Of a stretch of 64,000 nt of DNA, positions 32,501-44,593 are shown piece by piece. Location: positions 1,881,501 through 1,945,500 of the forward strand of contig NZ_CP101505.1 in NCBI RefSeq assembly GCF_024362345.1, read 5' to 3'. Under the pieces are notes generated by a model, which did no database searches, was not told the DNA's origin, and saw nothing but the letters and a program-made list of their open reading frames with translations. The position numbers and the translations under genes are program-made. Position 1 is the stretch's first letter; each line of letters opens with the position of its first letter. The stretch comes from Polaribacter dokdonensis. GTDB lineage: Bacteria; Bacteroidota; Bacteroidia; Flavobacteriales; Flavobacteriaceae.

Positions 32501-35500
32501 TTGGTCTATTGGAAATATAGCTAAAAACACAACTACAACACTAGAAATAACAGCAACTGTTAACAGTGGTACAGGAGGAACATCAATAACTAAAACAACA
32601 ACAGCAGCAACAGGAGATCAAGCAGATCCAAACACAACTACAGATGTACTTTCATCTACAATTAATATAGGTAATTTTGCAGATGTTGTTTTATCTAAAA
32701 CTGTAAATAATAGCAATCCAAATATAGGAGATACTATAGTTTATGCAATTTCAGTTACCAATAATGGGCCAGCAAATGCAACAAATGTTGTAATTACTGA
32801 TGTTCTGCCTTCAGGTTTAACTTTTGTAAGTGAAATTGCAGGATCAGGTGTTTGGAGTGCTAATAACTCAACTTGGACATTAGCTACTTTACCAGCAGGT
32901 GAAACTAGAAACTTAACAATTACAGCTAGTGTAAATACAGATCAAGGAGGAAATACTATTATAAATACTATTTCAAATACACAAGACCAAGTAGATTCTA
33001 ATGCTACACCAGATGATATTTCAGAATCTATTACAGTTACTTCTGTTGATTTATTTGCAACAAAAACAGTTAATAATACTTTACCAAATGAAGGTGATAT
33101 AGTTACTTATTCTATAACAGTTACAAATAATACAGGCTCAAGTAATGCAACTAATGTAGCTATAACAGATGTTTTACCAGTTGGAGTTACTTATGTAAAT
33201 AGTAATGCAACAAATGGATCTTACAATCAAGGTTCAGGTCTTTGGACAATAGGAGATTTATCAAGTGGATCAAGTGCTTTGTTAATAATTGAAGCACAAG
33301 TTAATGTTGGTACTTTGGGTACAACAATTATAAATACTGCAAGTACTTTAGTTTCTGATCAAGCAGATAATAATACAACTGCAGATGATTTATCTGAATC
33401 AATAACTGTAACAAGTACTGATTTAGTTACAACTAAAATTGTAAATACATCAAATCCAACTGAAGGCGAAGACATTATTTATACTATAACAGTTATAAAT
33501 AACGCAGGTAATAATGCAACTAACGTAAGTTTAATAGACAGGTTGCCAAATGGGGTTACCTACAAATCTGATGATACAGGTACTTATAACACTACATCAG
33601 GAATTTGGACAATTGGGGACTTAGTTGCTGGAGCAAGTGAAACTTTAAATATAACAGCAACTGTAAACGCTGGTACAGCAAATACAAGTATTACTAATAC
33701 AACTACTGCAGCAACAGCAGACCAAGCAGATCCTACAACTGTTGGAGATAGTTTAGCTGCCACAATAAATGTGGTTAGTGCAGACCTTGTTACAACAAAT
33801 GCTGTAAATGTTACAGAAGCAAATGTTGGAGATAGTGTAATCTATACTATAACTGTAACTAATAATGGTCCTAGTTCTGCAAATTCTATTACTTTAATTG
33901 ATCAACTTCCAACAGGTGTAACTTATGTTTCAGATAATAGTTCTGGTACTTACAATAATACTTCTGGCACTTGGACAATTGGTAATTTATTAAATAGTGA
34001 ATCTAAAGTCTTAGAAATTACTGCAACAGTAAATGCTTCTGCTGCTGGTAAAACAGTAACAAATGTAATTTCTCAAGAAGCACAAGGTGCAGAAGTAGAT
34101 CCTACAACTGCTAATGACAATTTAGTAGCTTCATTTAATGTAATTTCTAATGATTTAGTTACTTCTTTATCTGTTGATAAAACAAATCCGAATGAAGGTG
34201 ATGCAATTGTTTATACATTAACTATTGCAAATAATGGCCCAAGTAATGCAAGTGGAGTTACAATAACAGACAATTTACCTGTTGGAGTTTCTTATACTAG
34301 TCATTCAACAAGTGAAGGGTCTTTCAATAGTGGTTCTGGAGTTTGGACTATTGGAACTATAGCAAAAGGTAGTGTTGCTACTTTAAATATTAGTGCTACT
34401 GTAAACGCAACAACTGGAGGAACTACAATTACGAACACAACCAATACTGCAACTGCTAATAATTTAGATCCTGATATTACTAATAATTCAGATAGTGTAA
34501 CAATAACCATAGGAAATGATGCAGATATTGTACTAACAACCTCTGTAGATAATGCTTCACCAAATATTGGAGATACTGTAACCTTTATTGTTACTGCTAC
34601 AAATAATGGCCCTACAGAAGTTCAGAATTTGATTGTTGAAAACACAATTCCAAGTGGATTAACTATTAGCTCTGCTTCTCCAAGCAATGGTACTTTTTCA
34701 ACTCCTAATTGGACAATTGGTAGTTTAGCAAGTGGCACAACAGAAACTCTAACCATAGAAGCAACTGTAGATGCAGGTTCTGCTGGTAAAACATTTACTA
34801 GTTTAGTCTCTAATACTCAAAATCAAATAGATAGTAATATAACAACAGATGATTTATCAGCCTCTTTAACAGTACAAAGTGCTAATTTAATTACAACTAA
34901 ATCTGTTAATGTAACAACACCAAATGAAAATGATGTAATTACCTATACTATCTCTGTTACTAATGATGGGCCAAGTGACGCAACTGGAGTATCTTTAACA
35001 GATATTTTACCAACAGACGTTACTTACGTTAGTGATGACAGTTCTGGTTCTTTTAACCATGCATCAGGTATTTGGACAATTGGTAATTTAGCAAATGGAG
35101 CAACAATAAGTTTAAATATTAACGCTACTGTTAATTCAGGTACTTCTGGATCATCAATAGTTAATGTAACTTCTAGAGCAACAGCAGATCAAACTGATTT
35201 AGTAACAAGTGGAGACGACTTAGATGCTTCATTTACAGTAGCTAGCTCAGAGTTAGTTACCCAAATTTCTGTTGATAATGCTACTCCTAATGAAGGTGAT
35301 ATTGTAACCTATTCAATTCTTGTAAATAACCAAGGAGTGAACAATACAACTGGGATTAATTTAACAGCATTCTTACCAAATGAAATTTCTTTAACTAGTT
35401 TTACAGCACCAGCAGGTACAGCCTATAATCAAGGTTCAGGTTTATGGTCAATTGGAGATTTAGCAACAAATACAAGTAAAACTTTAATTATTAAAGGGCA

Positions 35501-38500
35501 AGTAAATATTGGCACTGGAGGTACAAGTATAACAAGTACAACATCTGAAGCTATTGGTGATCAAACAGATCCAAACATTATTCCAGATATATTAAGTGTT
35601 ACTGTAACTGTAGAAAATTCATCAGATATAGAAATTACAAAAACAGTAAATAATAACAATCCAAATGAAGGTGATACAATTATTTATACTATAACTGCTA
35701 CTAACAAATCAGGAGCAGAAGTTACCAACTTTGTACTTACTGATGCTTTACCAAATGGTTTAACTTTTGGTAATGTAACAACTTCATCAGGAATTTGGTC
35801 TGCACCAAATTGGAGCATCCCTAAATTATCTGTAAATGATCCTCAAACATTAATTGTTGAGGCTATTGTAGATTCAGGAACAGGAGGTTTAAGTTTAACT
35901 AATAATGTAACTCATACTCAAAATCAAACAGACACCAATATCTCTGTAGACGATTTAACCGAAACTGTTACCATAACATCATCAGATCTTGTTACTATAA
36001 AAACTGTAGATAATGCAAATCCAAATGAAGGTGATACCGTTAATTATACAATTGTCGTAACAAATAATGGAGGAAGTGATGCTACTAACATAAACCTTTT
36101 AGATAATTTACCTACAGGTATAACTTATGTAAGTCATACAACAACTTCTGGTTCATACAATAGAGGTTCTGGTTTATGGGATGGTTTTAATCTTGCTAAT
36201 GGAAATACTGCAACATTGTCAATTACTGCAACTGTAAACTCAGGCACTGGTAATAGTACTATTACAAACACAACAACCAGAGCACAAGCAGATCAATCAG
36301 ACCCAACTACGAATGGTGATGTTTTATCAGCTGCCTTAACAGTAACAAGTACAAATTTAGTTACTGTAAAAACTGTGGATAATACAGAACCAAATGAAGG
36401 TGATATAATTGTATACACAATTGAAGTTACGAACAATGGACCTTCAGACGCTACAAATGTGAGTCTTACAGATGTATTGCCAAATGGAGTAACTTATGTA
36501 TCTGATGATTCTTCTGGAAACTATAATGTTGCTTCAGGAGTTTGGACAATTGGTACAATTAACAGTTCATCTACAGAGACTTTAAATATTTCTGCTAGTG
36601 TAGATGCTGGTACAGGAGCAAATCAAAATCCAATTACAAATACAACAACTGCTGCCATAGGTGATCAATCTGATGCAACTACTGCAGGTGATGTTTTATC
36701 TGCCACTATAAATGTAAATAGTGTTGATTTAGTTACTGTTAAATCTGTGGATAATAACAGTCCTAATATTAATGAAACTATAAAATATTATATTTCAGTT
36801 TCTAATTCAGGGCCAAATTCAGCAACTAATGTTTCTCTAACCGATGTTCTACCTTCAGGGGTTACTTACGTTTCAGACAATGCAGCTGGTGCCTATGACA
36901 TAAATACTGGAGTATGGACAATTGGTACTGTTGCTGATGGACAAACTAAAATTTTAGAAATTACAGCCACTGTAGATTCAGATCAAGGAGGAAATACTAT
37001 TACTAATACCACTACTTTAGCAATTGGTGATGAAGCAGATTCAGACAATTCAACAGATGTTTTAACTGCATCCATAAATGTTACAAGTAGTAATTTAATT
37101 ACTAAAAAGAGCATTACAACCAGCAGTGGAAATGGTACTTCTTTTGAAGGTGAAGTAATTACTTATACTATTTCTGTATTAAATAATGGTTCATCTACAG
37201 CAACAAATGTTTCCTTAACAGATGTTTTACCTGTTGGAGTTACTTATGTAACACATACTTCTACAAACGGAATTTACAATAGTGGTTCTGGAAATTGGTT
37301 AATAGGAGACATTAACAATAATGAAACTGCATTCTTAAACATTACAGCCTCTGTAGATGTAGGCCAAGCAGGAAATACAATTACTAATACAGTTACAAAA
37401 GCAGTTGGAGATCAAGCAGATCCAACAGATGTAGGTAATGAATTATCAGCATCAATTATAATAGACAATTTAGCCGATATTGTTATATCTAAAACTGTAG
37501 ACAATAACAACCCTAATGTAGGTGATGTAATTACCTTTACACTTATTGCAACCAACAAAGGACCTGCAAGAGTCACCAATTTAGAAATCACAGATAATTT
37601 ACCAGCAGGCTTAACTTTTGGTAATGCAATTGCAACAAAAGGTATTTGGACTGCTCCAAATTGGGCAATTAGTTCATTAGACTCAGGTGATTCTGCAATA
37701 CTATTGTTAGAAGCTACTGTTGATGCAAATACAGGAGGTCAAACTTTAATTAACAGTTTAACAGCTACTCAAGATCAAATTGATTCAGATGCTACAGCAG
37801 ACGATTTAACTGAAACTATAACAGTTACAAGCTCAGATCTAGTAACTACTAAAACTGTAAATTTAAATACGGTAAATGAAGGAGATACAGTAGTTTACAC
37901 AATTTTGGTAGAGAATAATGGGGTTAGTGATGCAACAAATGTTAATCTTACAGATGTTTTACCAACAGGCGTAACTTATTTAAGTGATGATAGTTCTGGA
38001 ACTTACAATCCAAATACAGGTTTATGGATTTTGGGTGATTTAGCCACAAATACTTCTAAAACTTTAAATATTACTGCAGAAGTTGATGCAGGAACTGCAG
38101 GTCAAAGCATTACAAATACAACCTCTGCAGCAATATCAGATCAAGCAGATCCAACTACTGCCAATGACTTGTTAGCTGCAACTATAATTGTTAGAAGCGA
38201 AGCTGATATTGTACTTACTAAAGTTGTAGATAATGCAAATCCTGATGAGGGTGATATTGTTACCTATACAATTACAGCAACCAATAATGGTGGAGCAACA
38301 GCAACTAATTTAGTAGTTGCAGATAATTTACCTAGTGGACTTTCTTACAACCAAGCAATAGTAACTGGTGGTTCTTGGAATGCTCCTAATTGGAACATTG
38401 GTAATCTAGCTCCAGGAGTTACAGAAACGTTAACCCTTTCTGTTTTAGTAGAACCAGGTACATTAGGTTTAACACTAATAAATACTATTTCTAATACACA

Positions 38501-41096
38501 AGACCAAACTGATACCAATGTAACTGCAGATGATTTAGATGAATCTATTACAGTTACAAGTTCAGACTTACAGGTAATTAAAACAGTGTCTAACAATTCA
38601 CCTAATGAAGGTGATACAATTGTGTATAGAATTACTGTAGAAAATAATGGTCCTACAGATGCAACAGGAGTTAGTATAGAAGATGTACTACCTACAGGTG
38701 TTACTTATGTTGGTCATTTTGCAAACACAGGAAATTATAATCAAGCTACAGGTTTATGGACTATTGGATCGTTAAATAATGGAGACATAGTAACTTTAAC
38801 AATTAATGCGACTGTAGATGCTAATACATCTTTTAATAGCATTACCAATACAACAACTAATTTAACTGCAGATCAAGCAGATCCAGACACTTCAAATAAT
38901 GTTGGCAGTGTAACTATTGTGCCTGGTTCTTCTATAGATTTAAGTTTAACTAAAAGAGTACTTGGTAACAACACATCACCAGTTACTGGAGACATTGTAA
39001 GCTATGAAATTGTAGTTAAAAATGATGGACCTAACACTGCAACTGGTATTGTAGTAGAAGACCTTTTACCATCAGGATTACAATTTGTAAGGTATAATAG
39101 TTCTGGAATTTATGATGCAACAACTGGAGAATGGAATGTTGGAACATTAGCCAATAACGATACTAAAATTCTATTTATAGAAGCAGAAGTCTTAAGTTCT
39201 GGAGATTACGAAAATTGTGCAGAAATAATTGCTGCAGATCAAACAGATTCAGATTCTACACCAAATAACGGAATAACTACAGAAGATGATTATGCTTGTG
39301 CAGGTATTGTTCCTCAAGTAGATGTAGATATCGTAATTTCTAAAACTGTAGATAATAGTACACCAAATATTGGTGATGTTATTACTTATACAATTCAAGC
39401 AGAAAACAATGGGCCAGCAACAGCAACAGGATTAATCATTACAGATGTTTTACCTACAGGCTTAACTTTAGTAAGTGCAACACCTAGCGAAGGTGTTTGG
39501 ACAAGTCCAAATTGGAATGTTGGTAATTTAGATGTTGGTACCATAGAAACATTAACTTTACAAGTAAGAGTAGATGCAAACACTGGTGGACAAACCATTA
39601 TAAATACAATTAGTAAAACTCAAAATCAAACAGATACTGATGATACTACAGATGATTTAGATGAATCTATTACAGTTACAAGTGCAGATATTAGTGTTGT
39701 TAAAACAGTAGATAATAGCTCACCAAATGAAACTGATTTGGTTGTTTATCAAATTGCAGTAACCAATAATGGGCCAGATACTGCTACCAATGTTTCTTTA
39801 GTCGATGTTCTTCCTGTAGGTGTTACCTATGCAAGTCATACAACTACAACTGGAGCTTTTAACCAATCTTCAGGATTATGGACAATTGGTACCATAAATA
39901 ATGGAGATACTGTTATTTTAGAAATTAGTGCAACAGTAAATACGGGTACAACAGGTCAAACAATTACAAATACAACTTCTAATTTACTTGCAGATCAAGC
40001 AGATTTAGACACAACTAATAACATTGGTTCTGTCTCAATAACACCTGGTTCTGTTGTAGATGTTGCTATTGTAAAAAGAGTTCTTGGAACTACAAGTCCA
40101 AATGTTGGTGATATTATAAACTATGAAATTTCAGTTTCAAATTCGGGTCCAAATACTGCAACAGGAGTAGAAGTTACAGATATCTTACCAACAGGATTAA
40201 GATTTATTAGCTACAATAGTTCATCTACCTATGATAGTGCAACAGGTATATGGAATGTAGGTTCTGTATCTACATCTGATAATAAAGTTTTAATTATAGA
40301 AGCAGAAGTATTAAGTTCTGGAGATTATCAAAACTGCGCAGATGTTACTAGTATAAATCAAGGAGATGCAGACTTAACAAACAACGAGTCTTGTGTTACT
40401 ATTACACCAACATCATCCGCAGATTTAGAGTTAAATATGAGTGTTAACAACAATAATCCTTTAGTTGATACAAATATTATATTTACCCTAAATCTTACAA
40501 ATAATGGGCCTAGTAATGCTACCAATGTAGAAATTACAGATTTAATACCTACAGGATATACTTTTATTAGTGCTACTCCATCATTAGGTAATTATGATAG
40601 CTTTACAGGTATTTGGTCTTTAGCTTCAGTGGCTAACAATACATCAGAAACATTAGCTATAACTGTAAAAGTGTTGAATTTTGGTAATTATGTAAATACT
40701 GCAGAAGTTACAAGTGTAACAGAAGCAGATCCAGATTCTACACCAAATAATGCAGATATAGATGAAGATGATTATGCAGAAATAAGCACAATATCACCAA
40801 ATATTACAGTAATAATTCCAGAGAGTTTTTCACCAAATGGAGATAATATTAATGAGACTTTCGAAATTCCAAATTTACATGTAGAGTATCCTAAATTTAG
40901 AATTGAAATTATTAATAGATATGGAGATAAAGTTTTTAAATATTCACACAATGGAAACCCAAATTCACAACCAACTTATTGGGATGGTACCTCGTTAAAT
41001 AATGGCATTTTACCTTCTGCCACATATTTCTATACCATTTACTTTAATGATGGAAACAGAGCACCAAAAACAGGATGGGTTTATTTAAGAAGATAA
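20505..41096 (+). CDS. Giant T9SS surface adhesin with LamG-like, TSP3 and 34 DUF11 repeats
   Basis: A single uninterrupted frame of 6863 residues. Order by approximate residue: signal peptide 1-29 ([15 protein letters not shown]); LamG-like domain 31-240; Fn3-like 242-340; a DUF8202-like region 345-760 with [16 protein letters not shown]; two putative-Ig domains to 930; three modules with Asp/Gly-rich calcium motifs ([19 protein letters not shown] and similar) to about 2480; a cadherin-like domain to 2572; 34 DUF11 repeats of about 123 residues to 6760; and a type B C-terminal sorting domain ([30 protein letters not shown]). It should be exported by T9SS and act as an adhesin, in gliding or biofilm. 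It is followed at 16 bp by a PorP/SprF gene, as sprB is by sprF in Flavobacterium johnsoniae. No catalytic domain is visible. Confidence 0.93.
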   Translation: MIYNYLQSILLNIKKLTFLILLGSPVLMSQNLIHNFEFNNNFNDSEGTSVSLTTTNVSSSNFQTGPNAWSWSQASSPGGGLILSTDQLTDPESYSIGFRISYQNTGNPDGSTKSYKKILSFKGETDDNGLYFNHQNLQFFPFGANASVTYTPNVFYDFVLTRTAAKEIKVFIVETNGTVTEVYSETDTSDSSVPRLVGGNREFIFFKNDNVGSEHTPGGIVRGIRLWDGPLSQSQIGAALSSVTTSDATNLSASSATLNGEVNPQGTNSNFVFEYGLTTSYGQTIASTPSSSSASASVDVTANLTGLLPGTLYHYRLKSTNTAGSAFGSDKTFTTSAAGGVPGANLWLKVNEGVTSSGSTLTNWTDQTGKNSFTVSGTPQIETGALNFNPVVQFNNTVVASIPTDRLDGNNSIVITESFAVYKHPAVLSQGAVLGGQTAGSNSGLGFYYGLISNTLFTDGKNNVNKFSNANQNTHFSISNLDLSPNPDNALVDGASSLVSPFTAGSVDFGSISLVPMIGGTNNGTTGAAINNFTGKLAEIITFPSSLSSAEKLKIQSYLAVKYGITLDSSLGNYVNSSGTSIWNNNSYWNDVFGIGKDDTSGLSQQKSNSINTGTGNGTGQNGKGNIIVGNSSSLDDGDFLMIGHDNAALTEERVDLPTSEDGKIRLRREWKVKHTGNAGKVDLTFDLQGICLSGVLNTDYALLIDEDGNGDFTNGSVSVITPTALSSGVLVFSGVTLNDNVVFTFAGTPARLRFTSVVGSDSQTKCENTPITDITYKGTNLSGATVTGLPAGVTASFNNVSQILTISGSATATGTFNYTINTTSSQCSTAPTLSGTITITENETVSAPSATPTVQKNVSIVPITHTTTGATGIGSPTGLPIGVTASWAANTLTISGTPTKNGVYNYSIPINGTCGSTTATGTITVSDTLDSDGDGVIDSKDLDADNDGILDTEEGFAAVTPSRPLSTYSETVRTVAANGPSISNPTNGYIVTDKSTPGVFAFEAVSRSESGSGGGIGTISYVDIDVDFAPREYVNNVQVSFKIGSASDPNGRGYFDEGFYIEINGVVVVNFNYLQYNTNTAFNNKFDVDGGGWAPWNGEGNPELILDLQGGTVKLLADTKTGGREDALPLITNSKPNPMPAIDFEKGVSIGTAFNNQDGPGGIGIQTLNFSADVRTHRDTDGNGIFDYLETDIDNDGCSDVDEAYGAGTDTNGNGQFGNTPTLANNGVNANGLVIAAGISPSTRAYQKSPLDSNSDGIKDYLQVSKEVVSITTQPSNTAVTITDVATFSVTPQLQGTGLDPAYQWQEDPGTGTFADITNGGLYSGATTATLSVTNPLSDKNGYKYRCIVSPVANVCLTPQTSDAATLTVNKHPIVLVDDTYTVSQLSSTTSSVTLPTSIIANDTFLGALPIINGASKTTTLTQAGASITGFTLETTTGNINVDNTVTPGTYTLSYTLCEDADPTNCQTATITITVILDTDFDGVADINDLDDDNDGILDTEEGTKITTVGTAFNSGSGTGNVTGTLSSLSGSIVYDIDFKNSGNSANGGIGNASEFFNNGTEISCAANTIGEDNTFTFNPQGSAKLSDLEEVTIDVSYVQDGMTLTFNQPLTNFTLKSGTTGTISANGRTVNITSGSNLADAGFTAKLISVFSNPFIINGVKSTSSDTFTVKVAASIIDRPDLDSDGVTNSLDIDSDGDSCNDVVEAYGANSDPDNDGIYGTGKPTVDANGLVIAAGVTGSVYTSLPGDIDNNGTKDFLQSSVTAQSIKTNPNATYTIDSGDNTTISADLNTIGSGTQPTLQWQLKDSGTTSWSNITNNSTYSGANTLNLTITSARFPLNNTLYRLQVSNPSVICGSTFESSSTKLVVNPDPIVANDDTISASENNPQVLIATILSNDLLNTVVINNADVNITTIGTLPSGITLDLSTGELATDGTAPIGVYTFDYQICETVDPTNCTTATISITILKDTDGDLVADINDLDDDNDGVLDVNEVCATGTYTYVNPNQIDGTVDGSNFTLTGVRNNGAPWTSADVTTANFSSPSSFFSPSSNALPAVVYGGGTGGRGSFTLTGGETRIIRFHIGQLAANTLTFSEPFRIITTGNAALSSATNTTLKGVSVSGGDANGTIEFLNPINSVSWSTTTVGPSPNEGDGFFLAVLACDVDTDSDGVINSLDTDSDNDGCNDVNEVYGANTDADNNGKFGSGNPTVDTNGLVIAAGVTSSDYSTLPSDNDSNGINDFLQASKSVSGFTVQPKDHLSNTNRSVTFSATPTVSGSGTEPIYQWQVNDGGVSTWVDLTDNTFYAGSTTANLVVTPNNSTFNSNQYRVVVSTPSYVCDSDVTSDAAVLSIISNIINANNDGVEVVEKVANSAIVNVLTNDILNSTVALISEVTLSQISTSNAGISLDISNGNVTISSTVTAGIYFLEYSICENADPTNCSNGIVTIVVQKDTDGDQIPDQTDPDIDNDGNPNSTDPNVNLPTANDDTATAKVGQATEVDILVNDDFLAGTNTTITQSGGTAVGTVSFDNLTGKLTYTPTAAEAGKTVTVIYNVTNTPTSVSKTATVTLTIDNESDLSIALSVNNNAPNVGDNVVFTITITNAGPSNATNVDASALLPSGYTYISTIVSQGTYNPVSGNWFVGSVTNTNPETIAITASVNASGTYSFPAEITFADQTDPDSTPGNGNTSEDDYSSITVTPVAQANLVTVLTVNNTTPNENEEVTYQIKVTNNGPSAATNVQVNSATIPAGITYISDDGSGDYNSASGIWSIGNLASGNSVTLHIVGRVDSGESGNTINQTIATTATENDTTTAGDVLSADLTVNQATLTTTIVVDNTTPNEGDTVKYTINISNSGPNSATGIALTSILPSGLTYVSDNGSGSYNSATGIWNPSAIAASTSATLEITATVNSGTSGSTISNTVSKIVSDQSATNTLPSASADITVKSINLVTTISVDNSSPNEGGTIKYTITITNSGTDDATNVVLNNSLPTGVTYVSDNGSGAYNASTGVWTVGNIIATSTTSLEITATIDNGTAGNHIDNTISSVTATETDATAVGDVLTASITVTSSNLITVVAIPNSTPNVNDTFSYTITVTNNGPGNATGVSLTSLVPAGLTFTSGAATVGSYNNTSGVWTIGDIAKSASATLTVNTTVNSNQGNVTNTITSTAATGNQTDATTSGDVLSQTFTPTSANLITVFSVNNPTPNEGDQVIFTVQVRNAGPSDETNVAITTDSWPISGLTYVSDDSVGAYDSNTGVWTIGNIANGTIATLKITASVNSATGGNNYIFKANNPASGDQTDLITTGDNLSTSVTIQQAKLTTSIFANNTSPNVGGTVIYTVTVTNNGPSTDNNVSLTSLIPTGLTLVSNIPSQGTYNSGSGLWSIGSLANGDSETLQLTTTVNSGTGGSSITSSTTAAVGDHTDTSVSNLNLTATINITSANLITVKTVNNPVPDEGDAVIYSINVTNNGPNDETNVSLIDQLPSGVTFVSASASTGTYDETTGVWSIGNITNGDTETLSISATVDAGTGGQTITNTISQTAEGDQADPTNVGDVLSAVISVSLSDIVTILTVDKTSPNIGDTVTYTIDVTNKGINDDTNVSLTTDIIGNITGLTFVSDDAGADYDETSGVWTIGGILTGETKTLNIVATVGNNTGGSAITFNTSAANGDQADPTTNGDVLSAILNVTSANLVTTVSIDNSNPNVGDTVKYTINVVNNGPNDETNVTLQDQLPAGITFVSSNTSNGSYSNTTGVWTIDSIPKFNTVSLEIFATIDNGTNGQTITNTISQTATGDQADPTTAGDNLSSTLTVSSANLITIISVDNPTPNEGDAIIYSIVVTNNGPNDESSVSLTSLLPNNINFNSSIPAQGTYNSTSGLWDIGNLTSGSSTTLSIIGTVASGASLNNPITTTTTAAKGNVADTNTAGDVLSVVINVTQSDLITSISVDNPTPNEGDTIKYTISVTNNGPNNETNASLNTILPTGLTYVSDSGSGAYNNSSGLWSIGNIAKNTTTTLEITATVNSGTGGTSITKTTTAATGDQADPNTTTDVLSSTINIGNFADVVLSKTVNNSNPNIGDTIVYAISVTNNGPANATNVVITDVLPSGLTFVSEIAGSGVWSANNSTWTLATLPAGETRNLTITASVNTDQGGNTIINTISNTQDQVDSNATPDDISESITVTSVDLFATKTVNNTLPNEGDIVTYSITVTNNTGSSNATNVAITDVLPVGVTYVNSNATNGSYNQGSGLWTIGDLSSGSSALLIIEAQVNVGTLGTTIINTASTLVSDQADNNTTADDLSESITVTSTDLVTTKIVNTSNPTEGEDIIYTITVINNAGNNATNVSLIDRLPNGVTYKSDDTGTYNTTSGIWTIGDLVAGASETLNITATVNAGTANTSITNTTTAATADQADPTTVGDSLAATINVVSADLVTTNAVNVTEANVGDSVIYTITVTNNGPSSANSITLIDQLPTGVTYVSDNSSGTYNNTSGTWTIGNLLNSESKVLEITATVNASAAGKTVTNVISQEAQGAEVDPTTANDNLVASFNVISNDLVTSLSVDKTNPNEGDAIVYTLTIANNGPSNASGVTITDNLPVGVSYTSHSTSEGSFNSGSGVWTIGTIAKGSVATLNISATVNATTGGTTITNTTNTATANNLDPDITNNSDSVTITIGNDADIVLTTSVDNASPNIGDTVTFIVTATNNGPTEVQNLIVENTIPSGLTISSASPSNGTFSTPNWTIGSLASGTTETLTIEATVDAGSAGKTFTSLVSNTQNQIDSNITTDDLSASLTVQSANLITTKSVNVTTPNENDVITYTISVTNDGPSDATGVSLTDILPTDVTYVSDDSSGSFNHASGIWTIGNLANGATISLNINATVNSGTSGSSIVNVTSRATADQTDLVTSGDDLDASFTVASSELVTQISVDNATPNEGDIVTYSILVNNQGVNNTTGINLTAFLPNEISLTSFTAPAGTAYNQGSGLWSIGDLATNTSKTLIIKGQVNIGTGGTSITSTTSEAIGDQTDPNIIPDILSVTVTVENSSDIEITKTVNNNNPNEGDTIIYTITATNKSGAEVTNFVLTDALPNGLTFGNVTTSSGIWSAPNWSIPKLSVNDPQTLIVEAIVDSGTGGLSLTNNVTHTQNQTDTNISVDDLTETVTITSSDLVTIKTVDNANPNEGDTVNYTIVVTNNGGSDATNINLLDNLPTGITYVSHTTTSGSYNRGSGLWDGFNLANGNTATLSITATVNSGTGNSTITNTTTRAQADQSDPTTNGDVLSAALTVTSTNLVTVKTVDNTEPNEGDIIVYTIEVTNNGPSDATNVSLTDVLPNGVTYVSDDSSGNYNVASGVWTIGTINSSSTETLNISASVDAGTGANQNPITNTTTAAIGDQSDATTAGDVLSATINVNSVDLVTVKSVDNNSPNINETIKYYISVSNSGPNSATNVSLTDVLPSGVTYVSDNAAGAYDINTGVWTIGTVADGQTKILEITATVDSDQGGNTITNTTTLAIGDEADSDNSTDVLTASINVTSSNLITKKSITTSSGNGTSFEGEVITYTISVLNNGSSTATNVSLTDVLPVGVTYVTHTSTNGIYNSGSGNWLIGDINNNETAFLNITASVDVGQAGNTITNTVTKAVGDQADPTDVGNELSASIIIDNLADIVISKTVDNNNPNVGDVITFTLIATNKGPARVTNLEITDNLPAGLTFGNAIATKGIWTAPNWAISSLDSGDSAILLLEATVDANTGGQTLINSLTATQDQIDSDATADDLTETITVTSSDLVTTKTVNLNTVNEGDTVVYTILVENNGVSDATNVNLTDVLPTGVTYLSDDSSGTYNPNTGLWILGDLATNTSKTLNITAEVDAGTAGQSITNTTSAAISDQADPTTANDLLAATIIVRSEADIVLTKVVDNANPDEGDIVTYTITATNNGGATATNLVVADNLPSGLSYNQAIVTGGSWNAPNWNIGNLAPGVTETLTLSVLVEPGTLGLTLINTISNTQDQTDTNVTADDLDESITVTSSDLQVIKTVSNNSPNEGDTIVYRITVENNGPTDATGVSIEDVLPTGVTYVGHFANTGNYNQATGLWTIGSLNNGDIVTLTINATVDANTSFNSITNTTTNLTADQADPDTSNNVGSVTIVPGSSIDLSLTKRVLGNNTSPVTGDIVSYEIVVKNDGPNTATGIVVEDLLPSGLQFVRYNSSGIYDATTGEWNVGTLANNDTKILFIEAEVLSSGDYENCAEIIAADQTDSDSTPNNGITTEDDYACAGIVPQVDVDIVISKTVDNSTPNIGDVITYTIQAENNGPATATGLIITDVLPTGLTLVSATPSEGVWTSPNWNVGNLDVGTIETLTLQVRVDANTGGQTIINTISKTQNQTDTDDTTDDLDESITVTSADISVVKTVDNSSPNETDLVVYQIAVTNNGPDTATNVSLVDVLPVGVTYASHTTTTGAFNQSSGLWTIGTINNGDTVILEISATVNTGTTGQTITNTTSNLLADQADLDTTNNIGSVSITPGSVVDVAIVKRVLGTTSPNVGDIINYEISVSNSGPNTATGVEVTDILPTGLRFISYNSSSTYDSATGIWNVGSVSTSDNKVLIIEAEVLSSGDYQNCADVTSINQGDADLTNNESCVTITPTSSADLELNMSVNNNNPLVDTNIIFTLNLTNNGPSNATNVEITDLIPTGYTFISATPSLGNYDSFTGIWSLASVANNTSETLAITVKVLNFGNYVNTAEVTSVTEADPDSTPNNADIDEDDYAEISTISPNITVIIPESFSPNGDNINETFEIPNLHVEYPKFRIEIINRYGDKVFKYSHNGNPNSQPTYWDGTSLNNGILPSATYFYTIYFNDGNRAPKTGWVYLRR
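23298..27935 (+). repeat. Three related modules with TSP3-like calcium repeats inside the giant adhesin
   Basis: Coding repeat of roughly 1.2-1.6 kb per module, starting near 23298, 24940 and 26410, with a final fragment near 27856. Each has an Asp-rich opening ([13 protein letters not shown]), a variable middle, a second Asp-rich stretch leading to NGLVIAAGV, and an Ig-like end (PxYQWQ ... SDAATL). Between modules there is a cadherin-like segment containing [14 protein letters not shown] or close variants. The middle domain differs in each module. Confidence 0.75.
28219..40785 (+). repeat. Tandem array of 34 DUF11 repeats inside the giant adhesin
   Basis: I counted 34 units by their opening pattern (e.g. 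[14 protein letters not shown]) and by TNNGPS-ATNV. The mean unit is about 370 bp or 123 residues. Most units carry GSYN-SG-W; six (numbers 13, 18, 21, 26, 28, 31; starts near 32673, 34513, 35620, 37470, 38198, 39320) end in a shorter PNW or STW form and open with ADIV. DUF11 domains are Ig-like stalks in cell-surface proteins. Units are diverged at DNA level, so recent expansion is not evident. Confidence 0.85.
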
Positions 41097-41112
41097 AAAG
41101 ATATTAAAGCAT

Positions 41113-42018
41113 ATGAAAAGCATTAAATATATAATTAGTTGTACTCTTTTATTGATTACACTATCAATTCATGGTCAGCAAGACCCACTTTATACGCAAT
41201 ACAATTATAACATGAATGTTATAAACCCTGCTTATGCTGGGTCTAAAGGTGTGTTAAGTGTAGGTATTTTAGGTAGATCTCAATGGGTAGGTATAGAAGG
41301 CAGCCCAAGAACATTAACTTTAGCAGCACACTCACCTGTTGGTAAAAATGTTGGTTTAGGACTTTCTGTTATTGCAGATAGAGTTGGGCCAGTTAGAGAA
41401 ACTAATATTTTTGGAGATTTCTCTTTCACCATAGTTACATCAGAAAACAGCAGGCTAGCTTTAGGTTTAAAAGCAGGGGTTACCTCTTTGCAAGTAAATA
41501 CGTTAACAGCTAACAATAATAACGATCCATTAAATGTGCCTATAGATAGAACTGCACCAAATTTTGGAACAGGTGCCTACTTTTATACTGATAAATTTTA
41601 TGCAGGATTCTCAATTCCAAACCTATTAAAAACAAGGTACTTAGAAAAATCTGCAGGAGTTGTTTCAACTGCATCAGAAGAGATGCATTATTTTATAACC
41701 TCTGGGTATGTGTTTGATATTTACGAAGACCTAAAACTAAAACCTTCTACTATGATTAGAGGTGTTAAAAACGCCCCTTTATCTGTAGACATTTCTGCCA
41801 ATTTACTTTGGCAAGAGAAGTTTGAGTTTGGTTTATCATATAGATTTAATAAATCATTTTCTGGTGTAATTGGCTTTTTGTTAAATGAAGATATGAGAAT
41901 AGGATACTCTTATGATCAAAGTGTTGGAAACTTTGGAAACTTCAACTTTGGGTCTCATGAGTTAATGCTTCTTATCGATTTTAACAGAAGAAATTTAAAA
42001 AGCCCAAGATTCTTTTAA
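41113..42018 (+). CDS. PorP/SprF family type IX secretion membrane protein
   Basis: A 301-residue outer-membrane beta-barrel protein of the PorP/SprF family. It has a signal peptide (IISCTLLLITLSIHGQ), the hallmark N-terminus QDPLYTQYNYNMNVINPAYAGSK split over about 20 residues, and the later strands SQWVGIEGSPRTLTLA and FGSHELMLLIDF. SprF proteins help specific T9SS cargo with type B sorting domains to reach the surface; here the partner is almost certainly the giant adhesin whose stop lies 16 bp upstream. The OmpA-family gene follows after 9 bp, so the three genes form one operon. Confidence 0.93.
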   Translation: MKSIKYIISCTLLLITLSIHGQQDPLYTQYNYNMNVINPAYAGSKGVLSVGILGRSQWVGIEGSPRTLTLAAHSPVGKNVGLGLSVIADRVGPVRETNIFGDFSFTIVTSENSRLALGLKAGVTSLQVNTLTANNNNDPLNVPIDRTAPNFGTGAYFYTDKFYAGFSIPNLLKTRYLEKSAGVVSTASEEMHYFITSGYVFDIYEDLKLKPSTMIRGVKNAPLSVDISANLLWQEKFEFGLSYRFNKSFSGVIGFLLNEDMRIGYSYDQSVGNFGNFNFGSHELMLLIDFNRRNLKSPRFF

Positions 42019-42027
42019 ACTTAAATT

Positions 42028-43611
42028 ATGAAAAAAATTCTACTACCATTTCTTTTCTTAACCTTAAGTCTATTTGCTCAAGAAGAGAATTATACCATCA
42101 AAAATTTAGCCATTAACAAAAAATACCAAGATTTTGGTGTTAGTTTTTATAATGATACAACAGCCGTTTTTGCTTCTGCAAGAAAATCTGTTTTTATGAA
42201 GCGAGTTTGGTCTGGAAACCACGAACCTTTTCTAAGATTATATCAAGGAACTATTTCTGCTGATGGAGAAATTGTAAATCCAACCAAATTTGGTCATCAA
42301 TTAGATACAAAATACCATGAATCTAATTTAACATTCTCTAACGATTTAAAAACCGTTTATTTTGATAGAAACAACTACTTTCATAAAGAGTATAGAACCA
42401 ACGAAGAAGGCGTAAATTTAATACAGATTTACAAAGCTACCATTAATGAAGAAGGTAAATGGGTGGCTGTAGAAAGATTGCCTTTTAATAGCGATGAATT
42501 TAGCTCTGGACACCCAATTTTAAATGCAGACAATACCAAACTTTATTTTATTTCAGACAGACCAGATTCTTATGGAGAAACAGATATTTATGTAGTAGAT
42601 ATTAAAGGAGATGGTTCTTATGGTGAACCTAAAAATTTAGGAACTTCTGTAAACACGTCTAAGAAAGAAATGTTTCCTTTTGTAGATGATAATAATATGC
42701 TTTATTTTTCTTCTAATGGATATACTTCAGGCAAAGGTGGTTTAGATATTTATGCAACTAAATTAAATAAACAAGGTGATTATTATAAGCCACAAAACCT
42801 AGGTTTTCCTATCAACAGTAATAAAGATGATTTTGCGCTTGTAAAACAGAAAGGTAAAAATACTGGCTATTTTTCTTCTAATAGAGAAGGTGGTAAAGGA
42901 GATGATGATATTTATGCAATAACAGAAATTACTGCTCCGTTTTTTGAATGTAAAGAAACCATAAAAGGTATTGTTTTAAATAGTAAAAACAACAATAGCA
43001 TAGCTAAAGCAGAAGTTAAATTATACTATAACAACAAAGAATTAGCAGCTGTAATTACAGATATGCAAGGAAGATTTACGTTTAACCTAGATTGTGAGCT
43101 AAATTATAAACTAGAGGCTTCTAAAGAGAATTTTCATCAAACATTTAAAGAAGTTAGTACATCAAAAGCAAATTTTATAGAAGTTGATTTAGAATTAGAA
43201 CCTATTAAAAATGATCATTTTATTACAGTAAGAGATCAAGTAATGTTAAACATACCTCCTATTTATTTTGATTTAGCTAAAGCTACCATTAAAGAAACTT
43301 CTGCTAAAGAATTACAAATGGTGGTAGATTTAATGAATAAATATCCTGAAATTATTGTTCAAATTAGAGCACATTCAGATAGTAGAGGAAATGATAATTT
43401 TAACCTACGCCTTTCAGACAGAAGAGCAAAAGCAACAGTAAACTGGATTTTAGACAAAGGAATTGCCAAAAATAGAATTTTTGGAATCGGTTTTGGAGAA
43501 GAAGATATCATCAACGAATGTACTAATGGAGTAACATGTTCAGAAGAAAAGCACTTACAGAATAGACGAACTGAATTCGTTATTCTAAACCCGTTTACAG
43601 TAGGTAAATAA
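42028..43611 (+). CDS. OmpA family protein with PD40 beta-propeller and peptidoglycan-binding domain
   Basis: A 527-residue protein with a signal peptide (KKILLPFLFLTLSLFAQ). The middle has WD40-like PD40 repeats (GHPILNADNTKLYFISDRPD, DNNMLYFSSNGYTSGKGGLDIYA, NTGYFSSNREGGKGDDDIYA), then a carboxypeptidase-regulatory-like segment (IKGIVLNSKNNNSIAKAEVKL), then the OmpA C-terminal domain (IYFDLAKATIKE, IRAHSDSRGNDNFNLRLSDRRA). OmpA domains bind peptidoglycan, so it probably anchors the surface structure formed by the adhesin and its SprF partner. The stop directly abuts the stop of the convergent gene, with no terminator between. Confidence 0.93.
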   Translation: MKKILLPFLFLTLSLFAQEENYTIKNLAINKKYQDFGVSFYNDTTAVFASARKSVFMKRVWSGNHEPFLRLYQGTISADGEIVNPTKFGHQLDTKYHESNLTFSNDLKTVYFDRNNYFHKEYRTNEEGVNLIQIYKATINEEGKWVAVERLPFNSDEFSSGHPILNADNTKLYFISDRPDSYGETDIYVVDIKGDGSYGEPKNLGTSVNTSKKEMFPFVDDNNMLYFSSNGYTSGKGGLDIYATKLNKQGDYYKPQNLGFPINSNKDDFALVKQKGKNTGYFSSNREGGKGDDDIYAITEITAPFFECKETIKGIVLNSKNNNSIAKAEVKLYYNNKELAAVITDMQGRFTFNLDCELNYKLEASKENFHQTFKEVSTSKANFIEVDLELEPIKNDHFITVRDQVMLNIPPIYFDLAKATIKETSAKELQMVVDLMNKYPEIIVQIRAHSDSRGNDNFNLRLSDRRAKATVNWILDKGIAKNRIFGIGFGEEDIINECTNGVTCSEEKHLQNRRTEFVILNPFTVGK

Positions 43612-44517
43612 TTAATCTAACTTTTTATTTCTCTTAAACCAACTGTAGTTATAATAGGTAAAACCTGTAAAATTTAGGTGTTCAGCTATTTTTACATCAT
43701 TTTTTTCTAATTCTGCATGGAAAGTTTCTTCTGCCTCCTGAAATTTATGGTTTCTTAACCATTTTCCCATAAAGTTATTCTCATGAGAAAATAAGATAGA
43801 TACTTCTATGTGAGAATGTATGGCATCTAAATGATTCAGTCTATCTTTTACATACATATAACTGTACTTTGGGTCTCTAACATAATCATGTATTAAAAGC
43901 TTATCTACATGAGAACTAATTTCATCTACCTCATCTCTTGTATATTTACCAACATAAGCTTCAGTTTTAATGTCTAAATTATCTTTTTTAGCGAGCTCTT
44001 TCATAGTCTTTAAAGAACTAATAAAATAACCGAAAGAATTTTCTCTATTGCACTTTAACTGCTCATTCTTTAAGTAAGTTTCACAATAATAACCATTATC
44101 TAAAGACTCTTCTTTATTCCAATATTCATACTCAATATTATAAATATCAAAACGTTCTAATTCAATTTCTCTAGATTTATTATATGGGTGAATAGCTTTT
44201 ATAAAAAAGTCTCCTGTTTCACCAGACGCACTTACACTTGTAACACCATAATGTTTCTTTGCTTTACAGATAAAATCTGCCAATATTTGATTTTGAGATG
44301 CATCTCCTAAAGGAAATCGTTTATGTACTTTATGCAAATCATATAAAATAAGTTCATCTATGTCATTAGCCTCTACAAACTCAAAAAGTTCTTGCTCTAA
44401 ATGGTATGTACCCAATATGTTTGCAAAATTATCTACATACATTTTTCTTTCTTGACCAAAAATACTCACCACAAATAGAAGGCAAATAACAGAGAATAAG
44501 TGCTTTAATTTTATCAT
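43612..44517 (-). CDS. Secreted protein of unknown function
   Basis: A 301-residue protein with a signal peptide (LFSVICLLFVVSIFGQ). I do not recognise the family. The mature part is rich in charged and aromatic residues, with alternating helix/strand segments such as IDELILYDLHKV, YGVTSVSASGETGDFF, VDKLLIHDYVRDPKYSYMY and IEVSILFSHENNFMG, a texture compatible with a TIM-barrel-like fold (weak inference). There is no T9SS sorting domain. It is preceded by a -7 box (TATCTTTG) only four bases from the ATG, suggesting a leaderless mRNA. It lies between the SUF genes and the adhesin locus. Confidence 0.65.
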   Translation of the reverse strand: MIKLKHLFSVICLLFVVSIFGQERKMYVDNFANILGTYHLEQELFEFVEANDIDELILYDLHKVHKRFPLGDASQNQILADFICKAKKHYGVTSVSASGETGDFFIKAIHPYNKSREIELERFDIYNIEYEYWNKEESLDNGYYCETYLKNEQLKCNRENSFGYFISSLKTMKELAKKDNLDIKTEAYVGKYTRDEVDEISSHVDKLLIHDYVRDPKYSYMYVKDRLNHLDAIHSHIEVSILFSHENNFMGKWLRNHKFQEAEETFHAELEKNDVKIAEHLNFTGFTYYNYSWFKRNKKLD

Positions 44518-44521
44518 AAAC

Positions 44522-44529
44522 CAAAGATA
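44522..44529 (-). promoter_or_regulatory. Putative -7 box immediately before the secreted-protein gene
   Basis: The minus strand reads TATCTTTG, then four bases, then the ATG at 44517. With the normal -7 to +1 distance, transcription would start at or next to the A of the ATG. Confidence 0.5.
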
Positions 44530-44546
44530 AGCAATAATTGCAAAAA

Positions 44547-44573
44547 AAAACCACTCAATAAATGAGTGGTTTT
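44547..44573 (-). terminator. Intrinsic terminator after the small membrane protein gene
   Basis: An 11-bp inverted repeat: AAAACCACTCA (44547-44557) and TGAGTGGTTTT (44563-44573) with a 5-nt loop. On the minus strand it is followed by further T residues. It closes the transcript containing sufD and the 67-residue membrane protein gene. Confidence 0.85.
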
Positions 44574-44593
44574 ATATTATATAATTTAAGTTT

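Noticed and set aside
23723..39598. About a dozen minus-strand frames of 65-93 codons inside the giant adhesin gene
   Set aside because: They are antisense shadows of a low-complexity Thr/Asn/Val-rich coding region; their translations are Val/Ile-rich without signals or motifs, and the plus frame is continuous across them.
28219..40785. Long periodic repeats that could be mistaken for CRISPR or satellite DNA
   Set aside because: The period is about 370 bp, the repeats are diverged at DNA level and in phase with codons, and they translate to DUF11 domains.
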